A stretch of 10,745 bases of DNA from Nitrospira sp. ST-bin4 (GTDB taxonomy: Bacteria > Nitrospirota > Nitrospiria > Nitrospirales > Nitrospiraceae), in contig MSXM01000044.1 in assembly GCA_002083565.1 (NCBI GenBank), positions 29,959-40,703 of the forward strand, in the 5' to 3' direction. Position 1 is the stretch's first letter. Every line of letters starts with the position of its first letter. The notes beneath the pieces were generated by a model that was not told the origin of the DNA, searched no databases, and worked only from the letters and a program-made list of their open reading frames with translations. A program made the position numbers and the translations under genes. Below, one piece after another: positions 1 to 7,061 of this stretch.

Positions 1-221
1 AAGCGTACGCCTCGCCTCTTCGTTCGCTGCGGCCTTGCTGGACGGCCATTTTGAGCATCCTTGATGACACATTGGTGTCGCCTCGACCTTCGAGCCTATA
101 ATGACCACAGGGGTTAATACGAGTTTTTCCGCAACCTGTTAGAGAGACATCTCACCATAGGTTTCTTCCGAACCCGCCAACTTCGCGTCGATCTCTTCGC
201 ATAGTCCGTAGCCATTCGGGC
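1..221. other. Intergenic region without a supportable gene
   Basis: No convincing coding sequence is visible: the three forward frames all close within about 100 bases and the reverse-strand reading frames look like chance ORFs. At 31-47 a short GGCC/GGCC inverted repeat with a 9-base loop is followed by ATTTTG, which could be the weak end of an upstream + strand transcript. GCGTACGC at 3-10 is a perfect 8-base palindrome. A perfect TATAAT occurs at 97-102, but its best upstream partner (TTGGTG at 72-77, 19-base spacing) is poor, so I do not call it a promoter with confidence. The first 64 bases resemble a sequence I associate with Nitrospira intergenic regions; this is discussed under findings. 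Confidence 0.4.
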
Positions 222-250
222 TTGACACTCGTAGTGGTATTTCACACAAT
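222..250 (+). promoter_or_regulatory. Sigma70-type promoter for the amidohydrolase gene
   Basis: A perfect -35 box TTGACA lies at 222-227, followed by a 17-base spacer and a -10-like CACAAT at 245-250 (4 of 6 matches to TATAAT). Transcription would begin near 257, leaving a 5' leader of roughly 27 bases that holds the AGGA ribosome binding site at 273-276. The -35 box and ideal spacing are seen directly; activity is inferred. Confidence 0.6.
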
Positions 251-283
251 CGCTTTTCCTCTGACGCCGGACAGGAATGAGCC

Positions 284-1765
284 ATGGCGCGACCGACTCC
301 ATTTCACAATGATTCTGCAATGAGACAGGGCAAGGTGTTCTCTACTCCCATCCCAACGCAGGTCATTTCCAACGAAGAATTTACGCCCATCGGGCAGACT
401 TCGGATCAGGTCCGACTCGAACAGGCGGCCGCCGCACTCGTGGAGCGGACCGCAGCCCGCCGGGGGCTGACGCGCCGTGACTTTCTCAAGACCACCGGAG
501 GCATGGCCGGGGCATTGATGGCGATGAATGCCGTATTCGGTCGTTTCTTCAACGTCGGCGAGGTCGAACTGTTTGAACATGCGGCGTTTGCTGAACAGCA
601 GGGCGTTCCCTATTTCATCTTCGACGTGCAGACCCACTATGTCGGCTCTCAATATGATCCGGCCGACGCCGAATCTAAACGGAAAGGCGCAGTGTCCAAG
701 CAGGCGCTGCTGGCGCTGCGGCGGTTTATTCGTGAAGCCGGTCTCAATCCGAAACTGAAAGACGACCGGGGCACGATCGATGATCTGTCATGGAAGAATT
801 TCGTGAAAGAGGTGTTTCTTGACAGCGAGACCGCCATCGGCCTGATCAGTACGCCCCCCGGGCCGTATCCGCAGGAAGCGGTGGTGCCGCCGAAGGAAAT
901 GGCGCATATTCGGGACGAGATCAACCGCGTGGCGGGCTCTCGACGGATGCTCGCGCATGGGCTGGCGACGCCGCAGTTGGGCGCAGCGGATCTGGACTTC
1001 ATGGCGATGCAGGTTGAAACCCTGAACGTCGACGCGTGGAAGTGCTACACCGGCTCCTGTCCCAAAGGATTCGACCGAGGCTGGCGGATGGACGATGAGG
1101 TGATCGCCTATCCGATGCTGGCGCAGGCCAGGAAATTACACGTGAAACGCGTGTGTGTGCACAAAGGATTGCCGCTCGGCCCGGTGCCGGACTACAACCA
1201 TCCGAGAGACTTGATCAAAGCTGCCAAAGATTTCCCTGATATCGACTTTCTGGTGTATCACTCGGGGTTTAGAGGTGCGGCATCGGTGGATGAGGTGTTT
1301 GCGAAGACCGGTGAGATCCCCTGGACCACGGAATTCTGCCGCATGAAACAGAAGGAGCCGGGTATCTCCAATATCTATATGGAACTCGGTTCGACGTTCG
1401 CGCAACTGGTGACGACCTATCCGATGGTGTGCGCCCATTTGCTGGGGCAGATCATTGAGGGGTTCGGCGCCGATCATGTGCTGTGGGGGACGGATTCCAT
1501 CTGGTACGGGACACCTCAATGGCAGATTGAAGCATTCCGGCGATTCCAAATCCCGGATCAACTCATCGAGACATATCGCTATCAGCCTCTTACTCGCCGG
1601 GTGAAAGAGCAGATTTTCGGGTTGAACGCGGCGCGGGTTTTCGGCATCGACGCGGCAGCGAAGCGGAACGAGTTGCCGATGGATGTGCTGGGGCGGCTGA
1701 GAATGAGCTATCTGGAGGAAGGGCCGGAGCCGAGCTTTCGGGCGTACGGATGGGTGGCGGGGTGA
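284..1765 (+). CDS. Tat-exported amidohydrolase family protein (amidohydrolase_2-like TIM barrel)
   Basis: This 493-residue protein is probably a metal-dependent hydrolase or decarboxylase-like enzyme exported folded through the Tat pathway. A twin-arginine motif TRRDFLK is at residues 63-69, followed by a hydrophobic stretch (about 70-86); AAFA at 100-103 is a possible cleavage site. The barrel starts near residue 111 with DVQTH (114-118) and shows candidate metal or catalytic residues H293 (CVHKG), H326 (VYHSGF) and D404 (WGTDSIW), then the typical closing motif GLNAARVFG (446-454). The usual HxH after strand 1 reads QxH here. The ATG at 284 has AGGA 7 bases upstream. The n-region before the arginines is unusually long; GTG at 440 would give a conventional Tat signal but has no good binding site, and I recall related proteins sharing the longer N-terminus. 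The gene stands alone behind its own promoter. The substrate cannot be named. Confidence 0.85.
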   Translation: MARPTPFHNDSAMRQGKVFSTPIPTQVISNEEFTPIGQTSDQVRLEQAAAALVERTAARRGLTRRDFLKTTGGMAGALMAMNAVFGRFFNVGEVELFEHAAFAEQQGVPYFIFDVQTHYVGSQYDPADAESKRKGAVSKQALLALRRFIREAGLNPKLKDDRGTIDDLSWKNFVKEVFLDSETAIGLISTPPGPYPQEAVVPPKEMAHIRDEINRVAGSRRMLAHGLATPQLGAADLDFMAMQVETLNVDAWKCYTGSCPKGFDRGWRMDDEVIAYPMLAQARKLHVKRVCVHKGLPLGPVPDYNHPRDLIKAAKDFPDIDFLVYHSGFRGAASVDEVFAKTGEIPWTTEFCRMKQKEPGISNIYMELGSTFAQLVTTYPMVCAHLLGQIIEGFGADHVLWGTDSIWYGTPQWQIEAFRRFQIPDQLIETYRYQPLTRRVKEQIFGLNAARVFGIDAAAKRNELPMDVLGRLRMSYLEEGPEPSFRAYGWVAG

Positions 1766-1922
1766 ACGGGACAGAGCAGGTCGTGTCTGCCGCTCGCGCA
1801 CCGCGCACGCAAGTGTGATTTGAAAGCCAGACAATGGGCGGTGCTCGGTGCATGCGCGCAACCAGATATCAACCGGCCCTGTTCCCTTGATGATGTGAGA
1901 ATAAGAACGAAGGAGAAATTAC

Positions 1923-2606
1923 ATGAGAAGTGAAATTTTGTATCCCGGGGCATTTCCGATGGTGCGGGTCGAACTCGCGGCGGGAGAGCATATCAAGGCT
2001 GAATCCGGGGCCATGGTGGCGTCTTCTCCGACGATCGACATCGAAAGCAAGATGGAAGGCGGGTTTCTCGGGGCCCTCTCACGCAAGCTGCTCACAGGCG
2101 AGAAGTTTTTCTTTCAAACGTTGCGGGCGAGCCGCGGTCCGGGAGAAGTCTTGTTGGCGCCGACGGTGCCAGGAGAAATCATCGTGCTGGAGCTCGACGG
2201 CGTGAATGAGTACATGGTTCAGAAAGACGGCTTTCTGGCCGGCGCCGATTCCGTGGCCATCGAGAGCAAGATGCAGAGCCTGACCCGTGGACTTATGGGA
2301 GGGGAAGGTTTCTTTCTTCTAAAAATCGGCGGCAAAGGGACGTTGATTTTGAACAGCTTCGGAGCCATTCATAAGGTCGAATTGAAACCGGATCAGGAAT
2401 ACATCGTCGACAATAGTCACCTTGTGGCGTGGTCCTCGACGACCTCCTACAATATCGAAAAGGCCGCTTCAGGGTGGGTGGCGAGTTTCACGTCCGGTGA
2501 AGGGTTTGTCTGCCGGTTTCGAGGACCGGGTGTGGTCTATATCCAAAGCCGCAACCCCGGCAGCTTCGGAGCCTGGGTCAGGCAGTTCATCCCGGTTTCA
2601 GAATGA
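1923..2606 (+). CDS. AIM24 / TIGR00266 family protein
   Basis: The 227-residue protein matches the TIGR00266/AIM24 family over its full length. These proteins have a beta-rich fold of repeated modules and an unclear function; in yeast the mitochondrial relative Aim24 affects inner-membrane organisation. Visible hallmarks are FPMVRVELAAGEHIKAESGAM near the start, PGEIIVLELDG in the middle, GGEGFFLLKI and HLVAW, and a last module with GEGFVCRFRGPG and YIQSR. No signal peptide or membrane segment is seen, so it is probably cytoplasmic. The start is set by AAGGAG at 1910-1915, 7 bases before ATG. The 157-base gap before it holds no gene and only a weak 7-bp inverted repeat (1798-1804 with 1838-1844). 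The M48 protease gene begins 10 bases after the stop, so the two are probably co-transcribed. Confidence 0.85.
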   Translation: MRSEILYPGAFPMVRVELAAGEHIKAESGAMVASSPTIDIESKMEGGFLGALSRKLLTGEKFFFQTLRASRGPGEVLLAPTVPGEIIVLELDGVNEYMVQKDGFLAGADSVAIESKMQSLTRGLMGGEGFFLLKIGGKGTLILNSFGAIHKVELKPDQEYIVDNSHLVAWSSTTSYNIEKAASGWVASFTSGEGFVCRFRGPGVVYIQSRNPGSFGAWVRQFIPVSE

Positions 2607-2616
2607 CGAGTGACCT

Positions 2617-3768
2617 TTGACCAATCCTATGTCGGCTGACCCCAATGCCCTCTGTTTCGGCCAGGAGTTTCCCGCGAGCGGCGAGCCTTGCCTGGTTCAG
2701 GTCGAAGATCACGGGATCACGGTCATGTTCCTGTCCGGCGCCGCCCAAGGCCGATCGGAATCGGCTTCATTTTCAGCATTAACGGTTGCTGCAGGTGGAT
2801 TCGATCACGACCAGCTTGTTGTGAGATGGTTTGGTGCAGCCGGGGAGCGGACACTCTATCTCAAGCATCCCGATGTGATTCGCGCATTCCGTCAGGCGGC
2901 TCCTGATCAGTTGCGTGCTCCGCTCGATCGTGCTGCGGAACATGTCCGTCAGGCGCGTCACCGGCGTCGGACAGTTTGGAGCATGATCGGGGGGGGCGTG
3001 CTGGCTCTCTCGTTGGGACTGTGGTTCGGGTCCGATCTGCTGGTTGAAATGGCCGTCGATCGGATCCCGGTAGAGTGGGAACAGAAACTGGGCGAGTCGG
3101 CGTATAAGGATTTTCTCGCGCATCAGGACGTCATGAAAGAAGGACTCGCGGTGTCAGCCGTCGAGGAAATCACGCACCGTCTCGTGGAACAGATTCCGAA
3201 CAACCCCTATAAGTTCCAAGTGACCGTGGTGAAAAGCGATGTCGTCAATGCCTTTGCCCTGCCCGGCGGCTATATTGTCGTATTCACCGGCCTGATGAAA
3301 AAAGCGGACAACGGGGAAGAAGTGGCGGGTGTGATGGGCCATGAGCTGAACCATGTGTTGCAGCGGCATGGATTGGAACGGATCGTGAAGCAGCTCGGCC
3401 TTGTGGCCGTCCTGTCCATCGTGCTCGGGGATCACCAGGGTTTGGCGGGGATGATGAAGCAGCTGGGGGTCGAATTGCTGACTTTGAAATTCGGCCGGGA
3501 GCAGGAAACGGAAGCGGATCTGACCGGGCTGCAACTGCTTCATCGGGCGAAAATCGATCCATCCGGCATGATTCGTTTTTTTGAACAGTTGTCGGAAAAA
3601 GACGAAGGGCGCACGGAGTGGCTCTCGACCCATCCGATGAGCGGCGCAAGGGCTGAACGGCTGAAGGCCGAGCTGGCGGCCATGCCGAAGATGATTCCTG
3701 CCCCCTTCAGTTTCGACTGGACCAAGGTCCGTGGAGCGCTTGGGGGAGAGCCGGCGGCGAAACCATAG
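2617..3768 (+). CDS. Membrane-anchored M48 family zinc metalloprotease
   Basis: This 383-residue protein has the M48 (Ste24/HtpX/BepA-type) zinc-protease signature. HELNH at 242-246 supplies two zinc-binding histidines and the catalytic glutamate; ETEAD at 297-301 supplies the third ligand, probably E297; NAFALPGGYIVVFTGLM (211-227) and STHPMSGAR (337-345) are further family landmarks. Residues 1-115 form a beta-rich domain resembling the one found before some M48 peptidases (DUF7092, from memory). A basic stretch (RQARHRRR, 111-118) precedes one membrane segment at about 119-141, which predicts an N-in topology with the peptidase facing the periplasm. Such enzymes usually degrade misfolded envelope proteins. 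The start is uncertain: TTG at 2617 gives the listed span, while ATG at 2629 is in frame; neither has a strong binding site. It follows the AIM24 gene by 10 bases. Confidence 0.88.
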   Translation: MTNPMSADPNALCFGQEFPASGEPCLVQVEDHGITVMFLSGAAQGRSESASFSALTVAAGGFDHDQLVVRWFGAAGERTLYLKHPDVIRAFRQAAPDQLRAPLDRAAEHVRQARHRRRTVWSMIGGGVLALSLGLWFGSDLLVEMAVDRIPVEWEQKLGESAYKDFLAHQDVMKEGLAVSAVEEITHRLVEQIPNNPYKFQVTVVKSDVVNAFALPGGYIVVFTGLMKKADNGEEVAGVMGHELNHVLQRHGLERIVKQLGLVAVLSIVLGDHQGLAGMMKQLGVELLTLKFGREQETEADLTGLQLLHRAKIDPSGMIRFFEQLSEKDEGRTEWLSTHPMSGARAERLKAELAAMPKMIPAPFSFDWTKVRGALGGEPAAKP

Positions 3769-3841
3769 CGCGCGCTTATACGGTGAACTGTTCATGAAAG
3801 CGGAGGTCCGCAGGCTGTTCAATTTCTTGAAAGGAGGCCAG

Positions 3842-4453
3842 ATGAAGTTGCGTCGATTACATGGAAAACTTGTCGCTGCAGGGGTGTTGGTCTGTTTCAT
3901 GATGGCGACCACGGCCTGCTACGGGCCGTTCAATCTTACGAAGAACGTTTATCACTGGAACAGCGGCATCAAAGGCAGCGGTGAGGTCAGCGACAAATGG
4001 ATGAAAGAATTTGTGTTCTTCGGCATGATTGTGGTGCCGGTGTACATGTTTTCGGCGCTGCTGGACGGATTCATCTTCAACTCGATTCAGTTTTGGAGCG
4101 GAGATAACCCGGTTAAGGCGGCGGGTTTGAATCCTAATGGAACAATCAAGACAGTAGTTCTTGGCGAGACGACGATCCGATGGATGCAGACAGATGAGGG
4201 CGCGCAGGTCACCTATGAGCGCCATGGAGTCGTCGAGCGCCGGGCGATGATTATCGGCAATAGTTCAGGTTACCGCCTCATCGATGAGAGCGGTATTGTG
4301 TTGGCGGTGGCGGAGTACGGGGCCGACGGCGCCGTCACGGTTCTCGATCGCGATGGTCGGGTTGTGCAGCGGTGGACAGGCGACCAACTGAGGTCGATCA
4401 CTCAGAATCGGGATGCAACCTTGAACGAATCGGCGGTAATGGAACGGGGATAA
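3842..4453 (+). CDS. DUF3332 family probable lipoprotein
   Basis: The 203-residue product matches DUF3332, a family of short envelope proteins without a known role. A basic N-terminus (MKLRRLHGK) is followed by a hydrophobic stretch ending in TTAC at residues 23-26, a possible lipobox with C26 as the acylated cysteine, although threonine at -3 is unusual. The family block follows directly: CYGPFNLTKNVYHWN, then a hydrophobic segment (about 56-82) and NSIQFWSGDNP (80-90). The C-terminal part (about 100-200) looks like short beta repeats. The start at 3842 is fixed by AAAGGAGG at 3830-3837; the frame is open upstream to GTG 3731, overlapping the M48 gene, but only the 3842 start gives a proper signal sequence. 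It begins 73 bases after the M48 gene; no clear promoter was found between them, so it may be co-transcribed. Confidence 0.82.
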   Translation: MKLRRLHGKLVAAGVLVCFMMATTACYGPFNLTKNVYHWNSGIKGSGEVSDKWMKEFVFFGMIVVPVYMFSALLDGFIFNSIQFWSGDNPVKAAGLNPNGTIKTVVLGETTIRWMQTDEGAQVTYERHGVVERRAMIIGNSSGYRLIDESGIVLAVAEYGADGAVTVLDRDGRVVQRWTGDQLRSITQNRDATLNESAVMERG

Positions 4454-4460
4454 AAAAATA

Positions 4461-4489
4461 CTGGCACTCGGCCGCGATTTGTCTATAAT
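4461..4489 (+). promoter_or_regulatory. Strong sigma70-type promoter for the DUF3015 gene
   Basis: CTGGCA at 4461-4466 (4 of 6 matches to TTGACA) is followed by a 17-base spacer and a perfect TATAAT at 4484-4489. The predicted start of transcription is around 4496, at the foot of a stem-loop. This gives the DUF3015 gene its own transcript with a leader of about 57 bases. Confidence 0.65.
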
Positions 4490-4493
4490 AACT

Positions 4494-4516
4494 CTCTGAG
4501 ACGTTCAGTCTCAGGG
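4494..4516 (+). promoter_or_regulatory. 5' leader stem-loop of the DUF3015 transcript
   Basis: CTGAGAC (4496-4502) pairs perfectly with GTCTCAG (4508-4514) around a GTTCA loop, and the stem can extend to 9 bp (4494-4516) with one G-U pair. No T-run follows, so it is not a terminator of the preceding gene. Its position at the predicted +1 suggests a 5'-end hairpin that protects the mRNA. The pairing is seen; the role is inferred. Confidence 0.5.
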
Positions 4517-4552
4517 GCTGTGGGCTTTCACTCACCTATCAAGGAGGAATGC

Positions 4553-5065
4553 ATGAAGAAGCTCAGCATGTTGGCGATCGTCGGGATGTTCGTCGCAATG
4601 CCAGGCGGGTTTGCTCTTGCGGCCGGCACGCCGGACACGGGTCCAGGCTGCGGATTGGGCAAGATCGCGTGGCAGAATTATCCGAACGCGAAGACCAAAG
4701 GGGCGCAAATCCTCATAGCGACCACCAATGGATCATTCGGCACGCAGACATTCGGCATCTCTACCGGAACGATGGGGTGCACGGATGATGGCCGGTGGTG
4801 GGCTGAACAGAAGGCGACCATGTTTGCCGAGCTGAATTCTGAGGCATTGGCTCAGGAAATGGCGCAGGGGCGCGGTGAGCACCTGGCTTCAATGGCGACG
4901 CTTCTGGGAGTTGCGCAGCCGCAGCATGCGGCCTTCTTTGCGATGGCCCAAGAGCGCTATGCAGCCCTCTCCGGTGTGGGTGAACTTTCCCCGGCGGCGA
5001 TGGTTCAGGCATTGAATGAAGGGATTTCTGCCGATTCTTCGTTGGTCAAGGTTGCGCTGAACTAA
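4553..5065 (+). CDS. DUF3015 family secreted protein
   Basis: This 170-residue protein matches DUF3015, a family of small exported proteins of unknown function. A Sec signal peptide spans residues 1 to about 23/24 (basic MKK, hydrophobic core, cleavage near ALAAG). The mature part begins with the family hallmarks GCGLG (32-36), ATTNGSFGTQTFGISTGT (56-73) and a second cysteine C76 (GTMGC), which could form a disulfide with C33. The remainder is mostly helical and alanine-rich. ATG at 4553 follows AAGGAGG (4541-4547), clearly preferred over an in-frame upstream start at 4520. Own promoter, 5' stem-loop and strong terminator suggest a short, stable, well-expressed message. DUF3015 genes commonly sit beside DUF4105 genes in other Gram-negatives (from memory), as here. 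Confidence 0.85.
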   Translation: MKKLSMLAIVGMFVAMPGGFALAAGTPDTGPGCGLGKIAWQNYPNAKTKGAQILIATTNGSFGTQTFGISTGTMGCTDDGRWWAEQKATMFAELNSEALAQEMAQGRGEHLASMATLLGVAQPQHAAFFAMAQERYAALSGVGELSPAAMVQALNEGISADSSLVKVALN

Positions 5066-5080
5066 GCGCATTGGTTCCAG

Positions 5081-5114
5081 GGGGCTTCCACCGTACGGTG
5101 GAAGCCCCTTTGTG
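5081..5114 (+). terminator. Strong intrinsic terminator after the DUF3015 gene
   Basis: Positions 5081-5108 form a perfect 28-base inverted repeat: a 12-bp GC-rich stem (GGGGCTTCCACC paired with GGTGGAAGCCCC) around a GTAC loop. It is followed by TTTGTGTTT. It starts 15 bases after the DUF3015 stop codon. The U-rich tail overlaps the GTG start proposed for the next gene (5112), so it acts as a barrier between an abundant short transcript and the downstream gene. Confidence 0.85.
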
Positions 5115-7034
5115 TTTCCTCATGATGCAGTGATCCACATTTTTCTTGCCATTATCGTTCTTCTCACCAGCCCAGGCCGGAGCCAGGCTGAGCCGGTTAT
5201 CCAAGACTATCAAACAGAGCTGATCGAACAGGCCAGACAGACCCGTTTGGCGGATGAGCGGGAATGGCAGTTGCTGCTCCACTATGGGGTCGATCTATTT
5301 GGCAGAGCGGCCAGCGAAGAGGACGATGAGGGGTTCTTTCTTTCGCCTCGTGGAAAGTTCGATCCGCAGGCTGAGCTTGATGCCACGATCGCACAGTTCT
5401 TTCTTGCTGACCCGGTCGGGCGCTCGAAGCAGCCGGCCCAATGCGCCTTCATCGCCCGGTATCACTGGTTGAAGGAACGGTTGCAGTTCGATCCACACCG
5501 GCTTGCGCCGCTGGAGTGCGGCCGGTTCGACCGATGGCGGGCGGAGATGAATCCGCAAGGGGTGAGTTTAATCTTTCCTGCCGCCTTCCTGAATAATCCC
5601 GCCTCGATGTTCGGCCATACATTCTTGCGGATCGATCAGCGAGGCCAAACCGAACAGACCAGACTGCTGGCCTACACAATCGATTATGCTGCAGATGTGC
5701 CGGATGGCGCCGGGATCGAGTATGCGTACAAAGGAATTTTCGGAGCATACAAAGGGTTCTTTTCCACTCCGCCCTATTACCTTAAGGTTCAAGCCTACCG
5801 CGACATCGAGAATCGCGACATGTGGGAGTATCAACTGAACCTGACGCCTGATCAGATCGATCGGCTGCTCATGCATGCCTGGGAGATGGGAAACGCGTAT
5901 TTCGACTATTTCTTTTTCAAGGAAAATTGCTCGTATCACATCCTTTCTCTATTGGAGTACGCGAATCCGTCGCTTCACTTAAGAGACCGGTTTTCGCTGT
6001 GGACCATTCCTGCAGACACGGTTCGAGCCATCATTGACTCTCCGGGATTGGTGGGTGCCGCGACGTACCGGCCTTCCCGTAGCACCATCATCAAACGAAA
6101 ACGGGCGCTGCTGACCGATGAAGAACGAAGTCTGTCGATAGGGCTCATGCGCGACCCGGACATCGCGAAGGAGTCTTTGTTTGCGTCGTTGCCGCTGTTG
6201 CGGCGGGCCTTGGTGCTGGATGTCGCGTCGGACTATCTCCGCTACAAAGGGGAGACCGATGATCCGGAGGTGACGGTCTACAAGGAGCGCAACCGGCGTG
6301 TGTTGAGGGAGCGGAGCAAACTGTCGATCCCATCGGCTGAAATCAACATTCGTCCCTTTACAAAACAGCCGGATGTGGGGCACCGGACAACCCGTGTGAT
6401 GCTGGGAGGCGGCTGGCGCAATAATGACACGTTCGAAGAGGTATCGTTCCGCGCCGTCTATCACCACCTGCTCGACCCTGAGCCAGGTTACACGCCGGAC
6501 GCGCAACTTGAAGCATTCGCCGTAACGGTGCGGCGATACAATCAGGCGGACCGCGTCAGGGTCGAACGGGCGACATTGATCAACATCCTGTCTCTCTCGC
6601 CGATCGATGATCTGTTTCGCGCGCCGTCATGGAGGGTGAATGTGGGGATGGACACCCTCCGCCGGCGGGGCTGTCAACTCTGCGATAACGTGGTGGCCGA
6701 TGGAGGAGTGGGGGCGGCGATGGAATCCCATGTGCTCAATCGGGAAGTCTATTTTGCGTTCGCCGAGGCCGAGGCGAACTACAGCAAGGCCTATGAGGAG
6801 CGGCATCGTGTCGGCGGCGGCGCCACGGTGGGGATGTTGGCGGATGTGACCGATCGCTGGAAGCTCATGCTGTCGGGGTCGTATCGCCGCTATCCCTTCG
6901 GCGATAAATCGGACGACATCCGCTGGTATGTCGGTTCACGTGTGACCCTTGCCCAGAACTGGGCGGTGCGGATGGATTACAACCATCGCGACCGTGACAA
7001 TGATGTGGTGGTGTCTCTCCAAGCGTTTTTCTGA
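5112..7034 (+). CDS. DUF4105 (Lnb N-terminal periplasmic domain) protein with C-terminal beta-barrel
   Basis: The 640-residue protein is exported: a hydrophobic segment (about 7-20) ends at SQAEP (24-28), a plausible signal-peptidase site. Residues about 30-140 are a helical region with cysteines C111 and C137. The DUF4105 domain follows (about 150-310), with FPAAFLNNPASMFGHTFLRID (155-175) and FKENCSYHILSLLE (269-282). H169 and C273/H276 may form a thiol-hydrolase site like that of permuted NlpC/P60 domains; this is inference. From about 420 the sequence has alternating amphipathic strands and ends in VVVSLQAFF with a C-terminal phenylalanine, the classic outer-membrane barrel signature, so the mature protein is probably anchored in the outer membrane. 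The start is uncertain: GTG 5112 or GTG 5130, neither with a clean binding site. Family function is unknown. Confidence 0.82.
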   Translation: MFPHDAVIHIFLAIIVLLTSPGRSQAEPVIQDYQTELIEQARQTRLADEREWQLLLHYGVDLFGRAASEEDDEGFFLSPRGKFDPQAELDATIAQFFLADPVGRSKQPAQCAFIARYHWLKERLQFDPHRLAPLECGRFDRWRAEMNPQGVSLIFPAAFLNNPASMFGHTFLRIDQRGQTEQTRLLAYTIDYAADVPDGAGIEYAYKGIFGAYKGFFSTPPYYLKVQAYRDIENRDMWEYQLNLTPDQIDRLLMHAWEMGNAYFDYFFFKENCSYHILSLLEYANPSLHLRDRFSLWTIPADTVRAIIDSPGLVGAATYRPSRSTIIKRKRALLTDEERSLSIGLMRDPDIAKESLFASLPLLRRALVLDVASDYLRYKGETDDPEVTVYKERNRRVLRERSKLSIPSAEINIRPFTKQPDVGHRTTRVMLGGGWRNNDTFEEVSFRAVYHHLLDPEPGYTPDAQLEAFAVTVRRYNQADRVRVERATLINILSLSPIDDLFRAPSWRVNVGMDTLRRRGCQLCDNVVADGGVGAAMESHVLNREVYFAFAEAEANYSKAYEERHRVGGGATVGMLADVTDRWKLMLSGSYRRYPFGDKSDDIRWYVGSRVTLAQNWAVRMDYNHRDRDNDVVVSLQAFF

Positions 7035-7061
7035 TCAGCCTGGCGGACTTTCTCTTGCCCG

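Noticed and set aside
1798..1844. Inverted repeat GCACCGC/GCGGTGC as a terminator after the amidohydrolase gene
   Set aside because: The stem is 7 bp with a 33-base loop and no T-run follows.
1136..1861. Reverse-strand open frame of 241 codons opposite the amidohydrolase
   Set aside because: Antisense shadow of a well-supported gene, with no family features.
3731..3841. Upstream extension of the DUF3332 gene overlapping the M48 gene
   Set aside because: The strong AAAGGAGG site and the signal sequence both point to ATG 3842; the extension adds a non-conserved basic stretch.
3154..3912. Reverse-strand open frame of 252 codons opposite the M48 protease
   Set aside because: It overlaps the protease catalytic region and the start of the DUF3332 gene, and shows no recognisable motif or binding site.
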